Of a stretch of DNA of 64,000 bases, positions 1-7,439 are shown piece by piece; positions within the stretch are counted from its first letter, which is position 1, and each line of letters starts with the position of its first letter. Origin of the DNA: CADCWK01 sp035944555 (GTDB lineage: Bacteria; Chloroflexota; Chloroflexia; Thermomicrobiales; UBA6265); assembly GCA_035944555.1 (NCBI GenBank), contig DASZAY010000003.1:1-64000 (forward strand), read 5' to 3'. The notes under the pieces were generated by a model that searched no databases, had not been told where the DNA came from, and worked only from the letters and a program-made list of their open reading frames with translations. The translations under genes were made by a program, and so were the position numbers.

Positions 1-1
1 C

Positions 2-295
2 AGCGACCAACCCGGGACGCACATCATGACGGCCCGGGCCCGGGACTACGCGGGCAACGTCACGGTCGAGACCCGGACCTACACGGTGGTGGCGGCTCCG
101 GTCGCGACCAGCACGCCGCGCCCGACGACTCCGGCTCCGACGGCAACGCCCCTCACCCCGCAGCCGACGGTGCCGGTCGTGACGCCGGCGCCGACGCAGC
201 CGCCGACGGCGGTGCCGACGCGACCGGTCCGGACGCCGGAGCCGACGACGGAGCCGACGACGGCGCCGGCGCCGACCCGGCCGCCGCGCGGGTAA
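2..295 (+). CDS. C-terminal end of a secreted Ig-like, Pro/Thr-rich protein (5' partial)
   Basis: The reading frame is open from the window edge, so the start lies outside. The first ~30 residues (SDQPGTHIMTARARDYAGNV and the following TVETRTYTV) look like the last strands of a bacterial Ig-like beta-sandwich. About 60 residues dominated by Pro, Thr and Ala follow, a typical extended stalk of extracytoplasmic proteins. It ends without a membrane segment or LPxTG motif, so it is probably released or held by an N-terminal element outside the window. A hairpin follows at 328-366. Function unknown. Confidence 0.6.
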   Translation, partial: SDQPGTHIMTARARDYAGNVTVETRTYTVVAAPVATSTPRPTTPAPTATPLTPQPTVPVVTPAPTQPPTAVPTRPVRTPEPTTEPTTAPAPTRPPRG

Positions 296-327
296 GCTGG
301 GTGCACCACGGGTCGAACGCAGGAGAA

Positions 328-366
328 GACGACGGCCCTGGTGGATCACCCGCCGGGGCCGTCGTC
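328..366 (+). terminator. Hairpin after the first CDS
   Basis: GACGACGGCCC at 328-338 pairs perfectly with GGGCCGTCGTC at 356-366. It lies 33 bases after the stop codon of the preceding gene and is followed by TCATTC rather than a long T run. Likely a transcription terminator. Confidence 0.55.
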
Positions 367-440
367 ATTCAAGCCAGGCAGCCGATGGGACGACGGTCGG
401 TCGTCTGACCGTTCGACTGTCCGACGTACCTCCCTGTGTC

Positions 441-488
441 GGTCAAGCGGTCAAGCGGTCAAGCGGTCAGCCGGTCAGACGGTTAGAC
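441..488. repeat. Six tandem copies of an 8-bp repeat
   Basis: The units are GGTCAAGC three times, then GGTCAGCC, GGTCAGAC and GGTTAGAC, contiguous and in register. The reverse complement of the fifth unit (GTCTGACC) occurs just upstream at 403-410. The array sits in the non-coding stretch before the first zinc-finger gene. It could be a multi-site operator or simple slippage. Confidence 0.8.
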
Positions 489-657
489 GACGTCGCGGCC
501 GCATGGAACAGCGTCTGGTCGCCCGTCCAATCGGGCAGTTGTGCCCGCTGATTCCCTACCCGATACTGCGGCGTTCATGAAAGACGATCTCGCCGGACAA
601 CCCACGGGTAACGCCGTGGGTATCGCGAGGCGACGACAACACGTCGGGAGGACGGCG

Positions 658-945
658 ATGGCTGATGGCATCACCTGTACCCATCTCGGGCTCGTCCGGT
701 CGTTCAGCCGGCGGGTGGATGGCTGTGCCGACTGCCTGGAGTCGGGCGATACCTGGGTCCACCTCCGGCAGTGCCTGGTCTGCGGCTACGTCGGCTGCTG
801 CAGTTCCTCGCCCAACAGCCACATGGCCAGCCACTTCGAGACGACCGGCCACCCGCTGATGCGTTCGCTGGAGCGGGGCGAGACGTGGGCGTGGTGCTAC
901 GTCGACGATCTCACACTCGACCCCGCACCACCTCCGGCCAGCTGA
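658..945 (+). CDS. UBP-type zinc-finger protein (first copy)
   Basis: This 95-residue protein is almost entirely a UBP-type (ubiquitin-hydrolase-like) zinc finger: an N-terminal C-x-H pair, CADC, WVHLRQCLVCG, GCC, then NSHMASHF and TTGHP, giving the expected Cys/His ligand series. The start is the ATG at 658, preceded by GGGAGGACGGCG, rather than in-frame upstream codons. Eukaryotic UBP fingers bind the ubiquitin C-terminus; the bacterial role is unknown. It lies directly before nhaA, and a second copy follows nhaA at 2899, so the three probably work together. Family call strong, function open. Confidence 0.85.
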   Translation: MADGITCTHLGLVRSFSRRVDGCADCLESGDTWVHLRQCLVCGYVGCCSSSPNSHMASHFETTGHPLMRSLERGETWAWCYVDDLTLDPAPPPAS

Positions 946-997
946 ACCGTCTCCTCCCCGTCCCCGCGACCGCCGCCCGCAAACCGAGAGAGTGCCC

Positions 998-2860
998 ATG
1001 ACCCGACCGGATGTCGTCCCGCCCTCACCCGCTGCCTCCGCTCCCGGCTCCGGCGAGCCGTCCGCAGCGAGCGCCACGCCCGATGACACGGTTCCCGTGA
1101 GCCCAGCCGTTGGCGGGACCGACGGGGCCACGAGCGTGACCAGCGAGGAGACGACTACCGGCGGGGCCGGCCAGCCCGTCACGTTCCGCTTCACCCGCCA
1201 GGTCGTGGCGGGGCGGGAGCGCGACTACGCCGCCATCATCGACGAGATGATCGGCACGCTCGGGAACGAACCCGGCTTCCTCGACGCTCGCTCCTTCCCC
1301 CCGCCCCGCGGCTCCCGGGAGCATCGCGTCGTCATCCGGTTCGCCAGCGAGGGCGCACTCCACCAGTGGAAGGTCTCCGCCGAGCGGGCTGAGTGGAACC
1401 GGCGTATCGACGACCTGACCGAGGACGACGCCCCGCTCGTCGCCAACCTCACCGGGACGATGCAGGACCGCGGCATCGTCCTGGCCCTCACCCCGTTCCA
1501 GGACTTCGTCCGGACCAGCGTCTCCGGGATCGGGCTGCTGCTGCTGGGGACCGTCCTCGCGCTCGTCATGGCCAATATCCCAGCCCTGGCTGATGCCTAC
1601 GACCGGTTCTGGGGCGCTCACCTCAGCATCGGCGGGTCGTCGTTCGCCATCGACGAGACGCTGCGGCACTGGGTCAACGACGGGCTGATGGCGCTGTTCT
1701 TCTTCATCATGGGGCTGGAGATCAAGCGCGAGGTCCTCGTCGGCGAGCTCCGCTACCTGCGGCAGGCGGCGTTGCCGATCATCGCGGCCGTCGGCGGGGT
1801 GGCCGTCCCGGCCGTCGTCTTTGCGCTGCTGAACATCGGCGGCGACGGCGCGATGGGCTGGGGTATCCCGATGGCGACCGACACCGCCTTCGCGCTCGGG
1901 TTGTTGACGCTGCTCGGCGGGCGGGTCCGGCCGCTGCTGCTCGTCTTCCTGACCGCGCTGGCCATCGTCGACGACATCCTCGCCGTCAGCGTGATCGCCG
2001 TCTTCTATACGGAGGCGATCCACTGGTGGTGGGTGCTGGCCGCCGGCGGGCTGATGGGGCTGCTCCTCGGGGCCAACCGGCTCGGCTTCCACCGCTGGCC
2101 GGTCTACGCCGTCCTCGGCCTCGCCGTCTGGGTGGCCGTCTTCGAGAGCGGCATCCACGGGACCGTCGCCGGCATCCTCGTTGCGTTGACCGTCCCGGCC
2201 CGGTCGTGGATCAACCCCAGCGAATTCCTCGTCCGGGGCCGGACCGCCATCGACGACTTCGAGCGGGCCTGCTTCATCGCGCCGAGCATCCTCTCCAACG
2301 AGCCCCAGCAGCAGGCGACGGCCCGGCTGGAGCGGCTCTGCGAGGATGTCACCACCCCGATGACCCATTTCCAGTCCCGACTCAACCCGTTCGTCGCGCT
2401 GGTGATCCTGCCCGTCTTCGCCTTCGCCAACGCCGGGATCCCGGTCGTAGATGGCCTGGGCGACGCGCTGGGATCGTCGGTAACGTGGGGCGTGGTCGCC
2501 GGGCTGCTGATCGGCAAGCCACTGGGGATCACCCTGTTTGCCTGGCTGGCCGTCCGGTCCGGCCTGGCGATCCGGCCGGCGGCGGTAGGGTGGTCGCACA
2601 TCGCCGGGGTCGGCGCGCTGAGCGGGATCGGATTCACCGTCTCGCTGTTCGTCACCGAACTGGCGTTCGGCGAGGGCGCCATCGCGGATGAGGCCCGGAT
2701 CGGTATCCTGATCGCCTCGCTTGCCGCCGGAGCCATCGGCTACCTCGTGCTCCGGGCCGTGCTGCCGCCGCCCCGCGACGCGAGCTCCCCTGGCCCGGAC
2801 GCCCAGACCGAGGCTGATCTGGAGCAGGCCCGGGAGCGTCTGGCCGCCAGCCCGGCCTGA
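998..2860 (+). CDS. nhaA: NhaA-type Na+/H+ antiporter with N-terminal ABM-like domain
   Basis: Residues ~175 to 605 form a complete NhaA antiporter with about 12 membrane segments. The family signature acids are present: ATDTAF near residue 294 and AIVDDILA near 324-325, matching Asp133 and Asp163/164 of E. coli NhaA, which carry out Na+/H+ exchange. Residues ~65-160 resemble an antibiotic-biosynthesis-monooxygenase (ABM) ferredoxin-like domain, with PGFLDARSF and a W..S.ER.EW stretch, preceded by a low-complexity Pro/Ala/Ser leader. This soluble domain is not part of E. coli NhaA. The ATG at 998 follows GAGAG; a GTG at 992 is also possible. UBP-finger genes flank it on both sides in the same direction. 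Confidence 0.9.
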   Translation: MTRPDVVPPSPAASAPGSGEPSAASATPDDTVPVSPAVGGTDGATSVTSEETTTGGAGQPVTFRFTRQVVAGRERDYAAIIDEMIGTLGNEPGFLDARSFPPPRGSREHRVVIRFASEGALHQWKVSAERAEWNRRIDDLTEDDAPLVANLTGTMQDRGIVLALTPFQDFVRTSVSGIGLLLLGTVLALVMANIPALADAYDRFWGAHLSIGGSSFAIDETLRHWVNDGLMALFFFIMGLEIKREVLVGELRYLRQAALPIIAAVGGVAVPAVVFALLNIGGDGAMGWGIPMATDTAFALGLLTLLGGRVRPLLLVFLTALAIVDDILAVSVIAVFYTEAIHWWWVLAAGGLMGLLLGANRLGFHRWPVYAVLGLAVWVAVFESGIHGTVAGILVALTVPARSWINPSEFLVRGRTAIDDFERACFIAPSILSNEPQQQATARLERLCEDVTTPMTHFQSRLNPFVALVILPVFAFANAGIPVVDGLGDALGSSVTWGVVAGLLIGKPLGITLFAWLAVRSGLAIRPAAVGWSHIAGVGALSGIGFTVSLFVTELAFGEGAIADEARIGILIASLAAGAIGYLVLRAVLPPPRDASSPGPDAQTEADLEQARERLAASPA

Positions 2861-2898
2861 CCCGATCGTCCCTGGCCATCGTTTACCCGGAGGACCTG

Positions 2899-3201
2899 AT
2901 GATGGGCGCCGATCCCCGCTGTTCGCACCTCGACCAGATCCGCAAAGTCGAGCCCTCGTCGTGGGGTTGCGAGGAATGCATCGCGCTTGGGGACGAGTGG
3001 GTCCACTTGCGTGAGTGTCTGGTTTGCGGCCATGTTGGCTGCTGCGATTCGTCGAAGAATCGCCATGCTACCGCCCATTTCCACGCGACAGACCACCCGA
3101 TCGTGAAGTCGTTCGAGCCGGGCGAGCGGTGGATGTGGTGCTACGTCGACGAGGTCATGCTGCCCATCAAGCCGAAGCATTTCTGGGATCGCGGCGAGTA
3201 G
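2899..3201 (+). CDS. UBP-type zinc-finger protein (second copy)
   Basis: This 100-residue UBP-type zinc finger is closely similar to the protein at 658-945: CSHL, CEEC, EWVHLRECLVCGHVGCCDSS, HATAHF and TDHP. A GGAGG just upstream supports the ATG at 2899 or the adjacent one at 2902. It starts 38 bases after nhaA and probably shares its transcript. The two paralogues share the whole core but differ in their termini, suggesting an old local duplication around the antiporter. Partner and function unknown. Confidence 0.85.
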   Translation: MMGADPRCSHLDQIRKVEPSSWGCEECIALGDEWVHLRECLVCGHVGCCDSSKNRHATAHFHATDHPIVKSFEPGERWMWCYVDEVMLPIKPKHFWDRGE

Positions 3202-3538
3202 CGCCTGGGCGTAGAGGACTGACCCTGCCGGCCGGCACCGATTTCCATCGTGGCGAGGTCCTGGGCCGTATGGGACGACTGACTGGAGTCCCTGGGCAGA
3301 TGTTCGCCGGCAGTCGCGATGATTGACTGGCTAGGCGGCCGCCCGGGTTCGTCTCACTGGTATGGCCCGAATGGGCCGATCGGGTTGCCAAATCGGATGC
3401 GAGATTCGTGAGTACCGTTTAATGAACGGCGATGGCTGCCCATGGACAATGGTTGTCCGGGGTGGATCGCCGGCGGGTCGAGTGACCCTTACTGTGGCGA
3501 TCGCCGCCCCGAGACCCATGGCGGGGAAAAGGCGGACT
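3202..3538. other. Intergenic leader of the Ser/Ala LPxTG gene
   Basis: This 337-base gap holds only short inverted repeats: CCGTT/AACGG arms at about 3414-3428 and GGACAA/TTGTCC arms at about 3451-3465. I found no riboswitch core I could name and no clear promoter hexamers. GGGAAAAGGCGG just before 3539 is the ribosome binding region. Confidence 0.4.
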
Positions 3539-5185
3539 ATGCAAAAAGGGACATACCCACCGACTCGCGGATTCGTAGCGACGGCCATCGCTGCCACGTT
3601 GGCGCTCATGCTTGGGCTTCTGGCGCCCTTCGGTTCCGGGCTGGCCCGGGCCGGAACGGATATCGACCCGGGGACGGGCTCGATCACGATCACCACCACG
3701 ATCGATCTGCCCGAGGGCACCGAGTTCTGCGTCGGTGGCGTCTGCGTCCCGGCGGGTGAGGATTTCGACGCCGGTCTCGACGCATCTGCCTCGCCGGACG
3801 AGAGTGTCCCGGCCGAGCCGAGCGCCTCCGCCGAGGAGTCTGCCTCTCCGGCCGAGAGTGTTCCGGCCGAGGAGTCTGCCTCTCCCGAGGAGTCCGCTTC
3901 CGCGGAGCAGAGCGCGTCGGCTGAGGAGTCGGCATCTCCGGAGGAGAGCGCGTCCGCTGAGGAGAGCGCGTCCGCTGAGGAGTCGGCCTCGCCTGATGCC
4001 TCTCCGAGCGATGCCGCCGCGAGTGCGTCCGCTGATGCTGTTGCCAGTGATGCGGCAGCCAGTGCCTCCGCGGATACGGAGGCGAGCGCGTCGGCCGAGG
4101 CTGAGGCCAGCGACGCGGCTGCGAGCGCATCTGCGGAAGTCGTCGCGAGCGATGAGGCGGTGGCCAGCGCATCTGCGGAAGTCGTGGCCAGTGATGATTC
4201 GGCGGCCAGTGCTTCCGCGGAGGTCGAGGCCAGCGACGCGGCTGCGAGCGCGTCCGCTGAGGTCGTCGCGAGTGACGCGGCGGCGAGCGCCTCCGCAGAA
4301 GTTGAGGCGAGCGCCTCGGCGGAGGTTGAGGCTAGCGACGCGGCTGCGAGCGCATCTGCGGAAGTCGTCGCGAGCGATGAGGCGGTGGCCAGCGCATCTG
4401 CGGAAGTCGTCGCGAGCGATGAAGCGGCTGCGAGCGCGTCGGCAGAAGTCGTCGCGAGCGATGAAGCGGTCGCAAGTGAGGCAGCAATCGCGAGCGATGC
4501 GGCGGTTGCCAGCGACGCGGCGGTAGTCGAGGCAAGCAATGCAGCGGCGGCGGCCGCCAGCGACGCGGCGGTAGTCGAGGCAAGCAATGCAGCGGCGGCG
4601 GTTGCCAGCGACGCGGCGGCCAGTGATGCGGCTGCTCCGGTGCAGGATCCGCTTGTGCCCTTCACTGCCGGTCTGCCCGTTATTGCCCAGGAGGCCCCGG
4701 CCGGGACGACTTCGGTCTTCAGTGACCTGGCCTTTGGCACTTATGAGGTCACCGTCGAGATCGACGACGAAACGGTCTTCGCGACGGATGTGACCATCAA
4801 CACGGTCGCGCCGAACGCCGTCGTCGTCATCACCCAGATCGATGATCCGTCTCCGGCCCCGTCGATCGATGCGTCCGCGTCGGCTGGTGGGTCCGTGGCG
4901 CCGTCCGATGACGGTGCTCCGTCAAGTGAGGCGACGCCGTCCGACAACGATGCGTCCTCGGGCGATGGGACGGACGACCATGGGACGGACGACCATGGGA
5001 CGGACGACAGTGATGGGGCTGTTAGCAGCTCGGTCGGCGCGCCAGCCGGTGATGCTGCGACCGGGCTGCCGAACACCGGAGCCGGCGATACGTCTTCGTC
5101 GTCCCTGCTGATCGTGATCGCTCTCGCGCTGGCAGCGGTCGCGGTCGTCGCCGCAGGCCTGACGATGGGGCGCCGCTACCGCTAA
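3539..5185 (+). CDS. LPxTG-tailed surface protein with Ser/Ala-rich tandem repeats
   Basis: A 548-residue exported protein. Residues 1-35 are a signal peptide (basic start, then a hydrophobic run ending in ARA). A short conserved head follows, with a Cys pair in EFCVGGVCVPAGEDF. Residues ~83-360 are low-complexity Ser/Ala/Glu/Asp repeats of the ASAEVVASDEA type. A small beta-rich region (FGTYEVTVEIDDETVFATDV) follows, then an Asp/Ser linker with three DDHGT repeats. The tail is a sortase-type signal: LPNTG near residue 510, a hydrophobic helix and RRYR at the end. It is probably a wall-attached stalk or adhesin. The ATG at 3539 fits the signal peptide and has a good upstream ribosome site. 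No sortase gene lies in the window. Confidence 0.8.
   Translation: MQKGTYPPTRGFVATAIAATLALMLGLLAPFGSGLARAGTDIDPGTGSITITTTIDLPEGTEFCVGGVCVPAGEDFDAGLDASASPDESVPAEPSASAEESASPAESVPAEESASPEESASAEQSASAEESASPEESASAEESASAEESASPDASPSDAAASASADAVASDAAASASADTEASASAEAEASDAAASASAEVVASDEAVASASAEVVASDDSAASASAEVEASDAAASASAEVVASDAAASASAEVEASASAEVEASDAAASASAEVVASDEAVASASAEVVASDEAAASASAEVVASDEAVASEAAIASDAAVASDAAVVEASNAAAAAASDAAVVEASNAAAAVASDAAASDAAAPVQDPLVPFTAGLPVIAQEAPAGTTSVFSDLAFGTYEVTVEIDDETVFATDVTINTVAPNAVVVITQIDDPSPAPSIDASASAGGSVAPSDDGAPSSEATPSDNDASSGDGTDDHGTDDHGTDDSDGAVSSSVGAPAGDAATGLPNTGAGDTSSSSLLIVIALALAAVAVVAAGLTMGRRYR
3785..4625 (+). repeat. Degenerate Ser/Ala-coding tandem repeat tract
   Basis: The tract consists of imperfect repeats of about 33-60 bases built from GCG-AGC-GCC/TCC-GCG-GAA-GTC type units. 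Near-identical blocks occur at about 4120-4185 and 4350-4410, and again at 4505-4550 and 4560-4615. The complementary strand is also open through most of it, which is a by-product of the repeat and not a gene. Confidence 0.7.
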
Positions 5186-5224
5186 CCCGGTCGCCACGAG
5201 AGGACCCGTTCACCGGATCCTCAC

Positions 5225-5266
5225 GCTGCGGTGGCCCTGGCCAGGATGGTGCCAGGCCACCGCAGC
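5225..5266 (+). terminator. Hairpin after the LPxTG gene
   Basis: GCTGCGGTGGCC at 5225-5236 pairs perfectly with GGCCACCGCAGC at 5255-5266, 40 bases after the stop codon. Likely terminator. Confidence 0.6.
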
Positions 5267-5303
5267 ACCCCTTGCGGCCGTAGCGGTGGTACCGGCTACG
5301 AAT

Positions 5304-5339
5304 GGAACGGGCCACTCGGGCAACCGGGTGGCCCGTTCC
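5304..5339 (+). terminator. Second hairpin after the LPxTG gene
   Basis: GGAACGGGCCAC at 5304-5315 pairs perfectly with GTGGCCCGTTCC at 5328-5339, giving a second terminator-like stem in tandem with the one at 5225-5266. It could also act as a leader hairpin for the following gene. Confidence 0.5.
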
Positions 5340-5462
5340 GTGTCCGGCGAATCCTGGCGAGTGATCCCGGGTGGGTCCTTGAGTGGCTCTGCACGTAGAA
5401 TCGCCAGACGAGCGATGGTGGACGTCACCGGGGCCGGCAGGGATGGTAAGGGGACGCGCACG

Positions 5463-6581
5463 ATGTCGACGGGCGACGGGAACGAGCGGATGGACCGAGC
5501 ATCCGGGGCGGGGGATGTCCCCGTCGACGTGCCGGCCGACGCGCCAGCCGACGAGCCGGTCGATCTATCCGCGACTCCCGGCGACCGCCCCGACAGGGAC
5601 CCGGCTCACCCGGGAATCAGGCCTCCCAATGCTCGCGGATCAGTGCCCGATCCGGGGCCGGTCTCCGGGAACGGGCCCGGCATCAGGGATGACCGTCCGA
5701 CTGTGGCCCGTCCCGCCCCGGAGCCGGATACGGAGCCGACCGCCGCTAGCGCCGGTTCGACCGACACCCCCCCGGCGTCTGAAGGGACTGCGTCATTCCC
5801 CACGCACGCCACGCCATCGGCTTCGTCTGACCCGAGCTCCCGTTCCGCCGCCGCTGAGGGGGACGGGGAGGATCAGCCACGCGAGACGGACGCCCTGGCG
5901 AATACGACACCCGGGTCTGGGTCGTCCGGGTCGGCCAGTGATGACGTGGGCCCGTCGAGTCGCCGCAACGCCCTCCGGCCCGTCCTCCAGCACGGGACCG
6001 GACGGGGCGGACGTGGAGGCGATGGCGGAGCGGACAACCGGCCCTCTGGGCGGGAGGGCGGCCCGGCGATCGGGCCACTGGCGATCCTCGCCGGCGCGGG
6101 GCTCGTCCTGGTGATCCTGCTCGGCATCATCCTGGTCAACCAGGGCGAGGAAACCCGGCAGGAGACGGCCCCGCCCTGCATCCAGGCCAGCGTCCCGGAG
6201 GCCCTGGACGAGATCGCCGACGGCACGGTGACCAACATCCGCGCCTCCGCCGCGAGCAACGATCTCAGCCAGTTCGCGGTCGCGGTCGAGCTGGACATCG
6301 AGGGGGGCGGCTGCCTGTCGCTGCCGCAGGGTTCGGACACGGTCGACGCCCGGACGGCGGTGCTGGGCGCGGCGACGATCTACAACTCGCAGACCGAGGG
6401 GCGCCGGATCAACATCGAGATCCGTGGGGTCGAGGTCCCGCCGACCCCCACCCCGGCCCCGACCGAGACGCCCATCCCGACCGTCGAGCCGACGATCGAG
6501 CCGACCGTCCCCGTCGTCATCCCGCCCGCTCCGGCCGGCACTCCCGACGCCGGTATCCCCGTCGCTACCCCGCTCGCCTGA
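5463..6581 (+). CDS. Single-pass membrane protein with disordered N-terminus
   Basis: I do not recognise a named family. The first ~195 residues are low complexity (Pro, Ser, Asp, Gly). One transmembrane helix follows (IGPLAILAGAGLVLVILLG), then a ~100-residue extracytoplasmic domain with two Cys (PPCIQASVPEALDEI and GGGCLSLPQG), and a Pro/Thr-rich C-terminal tail. The architecture (charged cytoplasmic tail, anchor, small external domain, stalk) resembles other proteins of this window, such as the one at 23715-25244. The ATG at 5463 is preceded by AAGGGGA; an upstream in-frame ATG at 5415 is an alternative. Confidence 0.6.
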   Translation: MSTGDGNERMDRASGAGDVPVDVPADAPADEPVDLSATPGDRPDRDPAHPGIRPPNARGSVPDPGPVSGNGPGIRDDRPTVARPAPEPDTEPTAASAGSTDTPPASEGTASFPTHATPSASSDPSSRSAAAEGDGEDQPRETDALANTTPGSGSSGSASDDVGPSSRRNALRPVLQHGTGRGGRGGDGGADNRPSGREGGPAIGPLAILAGAGLVLVILLGIILVNQGEETRQETAPPCIQASVPEALDEIADGTVTNIRASAASNDLSQFAVAVELDIEGGGCLSLPQGSDTVDARTAVLGAATIYNSQTEGRRINIEIRGVEVPPTPTPAPTETPIPTVEPTIEPTVPVVIPPAPAGTPDAGIPVATPLA

Positions 6582-6655
6582 CCTGTTGCCTGGCGTCGTT
6601 CCCGTCGCGGGCGCCGGTCAGGGAGTGAGGGTCATCACCGATCAGGTCTACCGGT

Positions 6656-7207
6656 TCACGCGTCGAGCAGCGCGACGATCGCCCGGACCGTTCGCCAGTT
6701 CCGCGCGGTGCTCACCACGCCCAGCCTGCGATCGACGTAGTCATTGGTCCAACGGGACCGGGCGGCGCCGTTGGGCAGGTGCAGGTAGAGCGCCTGCCCG
6801 GCAAGCACGGCGCGGTCGCCCGGTGAGCGCTCCGGGTCCAGAGTGGCGGCGCGATCCCGGTCCGGCACGACCGAGAGCACCATCAGGTGGCAGTGATCCT
6901 CATCGGCGCCGTCCGCAAGGAAGGGGTTGCGCTTCGCCATCTCCCGGAACTCCGCCGCCGGCAGCACGATTACCGGCAAGTCCAGTCCGAGGTCGTCGCG
7001 GAGCCAGTGGACCGTCGCGTCCGCGATGTCGTCCGCGGCCGGAGAGCCGGGTGCGTCGTCCGTGTCGAACACGACATTGCCGCTCTGGATGTAGCTCCGG
7101 ACGTCCCGCCCGCCGGCCCGCGCGATCACCTCCCGCAGCGCCGACATCGGCACCTTGTTCTTCGATCCCAGGTTGATCGAGCGCATCAGCATCACGTGCC
7201 TGGTCAT
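6656..7207 (-). CDS. DUF1697 family protein
   Basis: This 183-residue cytosolic protein has the DUF1697 pattern: an N-terminal M-R-x-INLG-x-KNKVPM segment, SYIQSGNVVF, and a C-terminal ARNWRTV segment. The length fits the family. No biochemical function is established. The ATG at 7207 was chosen because the family conservation begins exactly there and the upstream in-frame extension is Arg/Pro-rich and unlike it. It converges with the membrane-protein gene ending at 6581 and follows an MFS gene on the same strand. Confidence 0.8.
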   Translation of the reverse strand: MTRHVMLMRSINLGSKNKVPMSALREVIARAGGRDVRSYIQSGNVVFDTDDAPGSPAADDIADATVHWLRDDLGLDLPVIVLPAAEFREMAKRNPFLADGADEDHCHLMVLSVVPDRDRAATLDPERSPGDRAVLAGQALYLHLPNGAARSRWTNDYVDRRLGVVSTARNWRTVRAIVALLDA

Positions 7208-7439
7208 CGGTTCCGTCACTCCGCCGGGCCTGGGCTCGTCGCTCCGCAGTCCCCGAACCTGCGGTTGGGGACGCAGTCGATGCGCCCAACAGTGAGACAG
7301 CATGGGGCAAGCGGCATGTCCCAGAGCGGTGCGACGGCGCCCGGCATGGCCATGCCATCCCGTTCATTGTCCACGGGTCAGGAGAACACCACCTCAGCGC
7401 AACGCATTGGCGGGTGTGGGCGGGAACGGGCCTTGTCCC

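Larger units (their letters stand above)
296..657. other. Intergenic region upstream of the first zinc-finger gene
   Basis: This 362-base gap holds the terminator hairpin at 328-366, the 8-bp repeat array at 441-488 and a small palindrome at 601-620 (CCCACGG and CCGTGGG arms) in the probable leader of the next gene. I see no convincing coding frame or clear promoter. Confidence 0.6.

Noticed and set aside
3202..3538. Cyclic-di-GMP or other riboswitch upstream of the LPxTG gene
   Set aside because: Short inverted repeats are present but the conserved aptamer core sequences were not found.
3785..4625. CRISPR-like repetition
   Set aside because: Repeats are coding, imperfect, of unequal spacing and without unique spacers.
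3331..4740. Long open frame antisense to the Ser/Ala repeat gene
   Set aside because: Composition is a mirror of the repeat (Ala/Ser/Thr only), with no start signal or family; the sense strand has a signal peptide and LPxTG tail.
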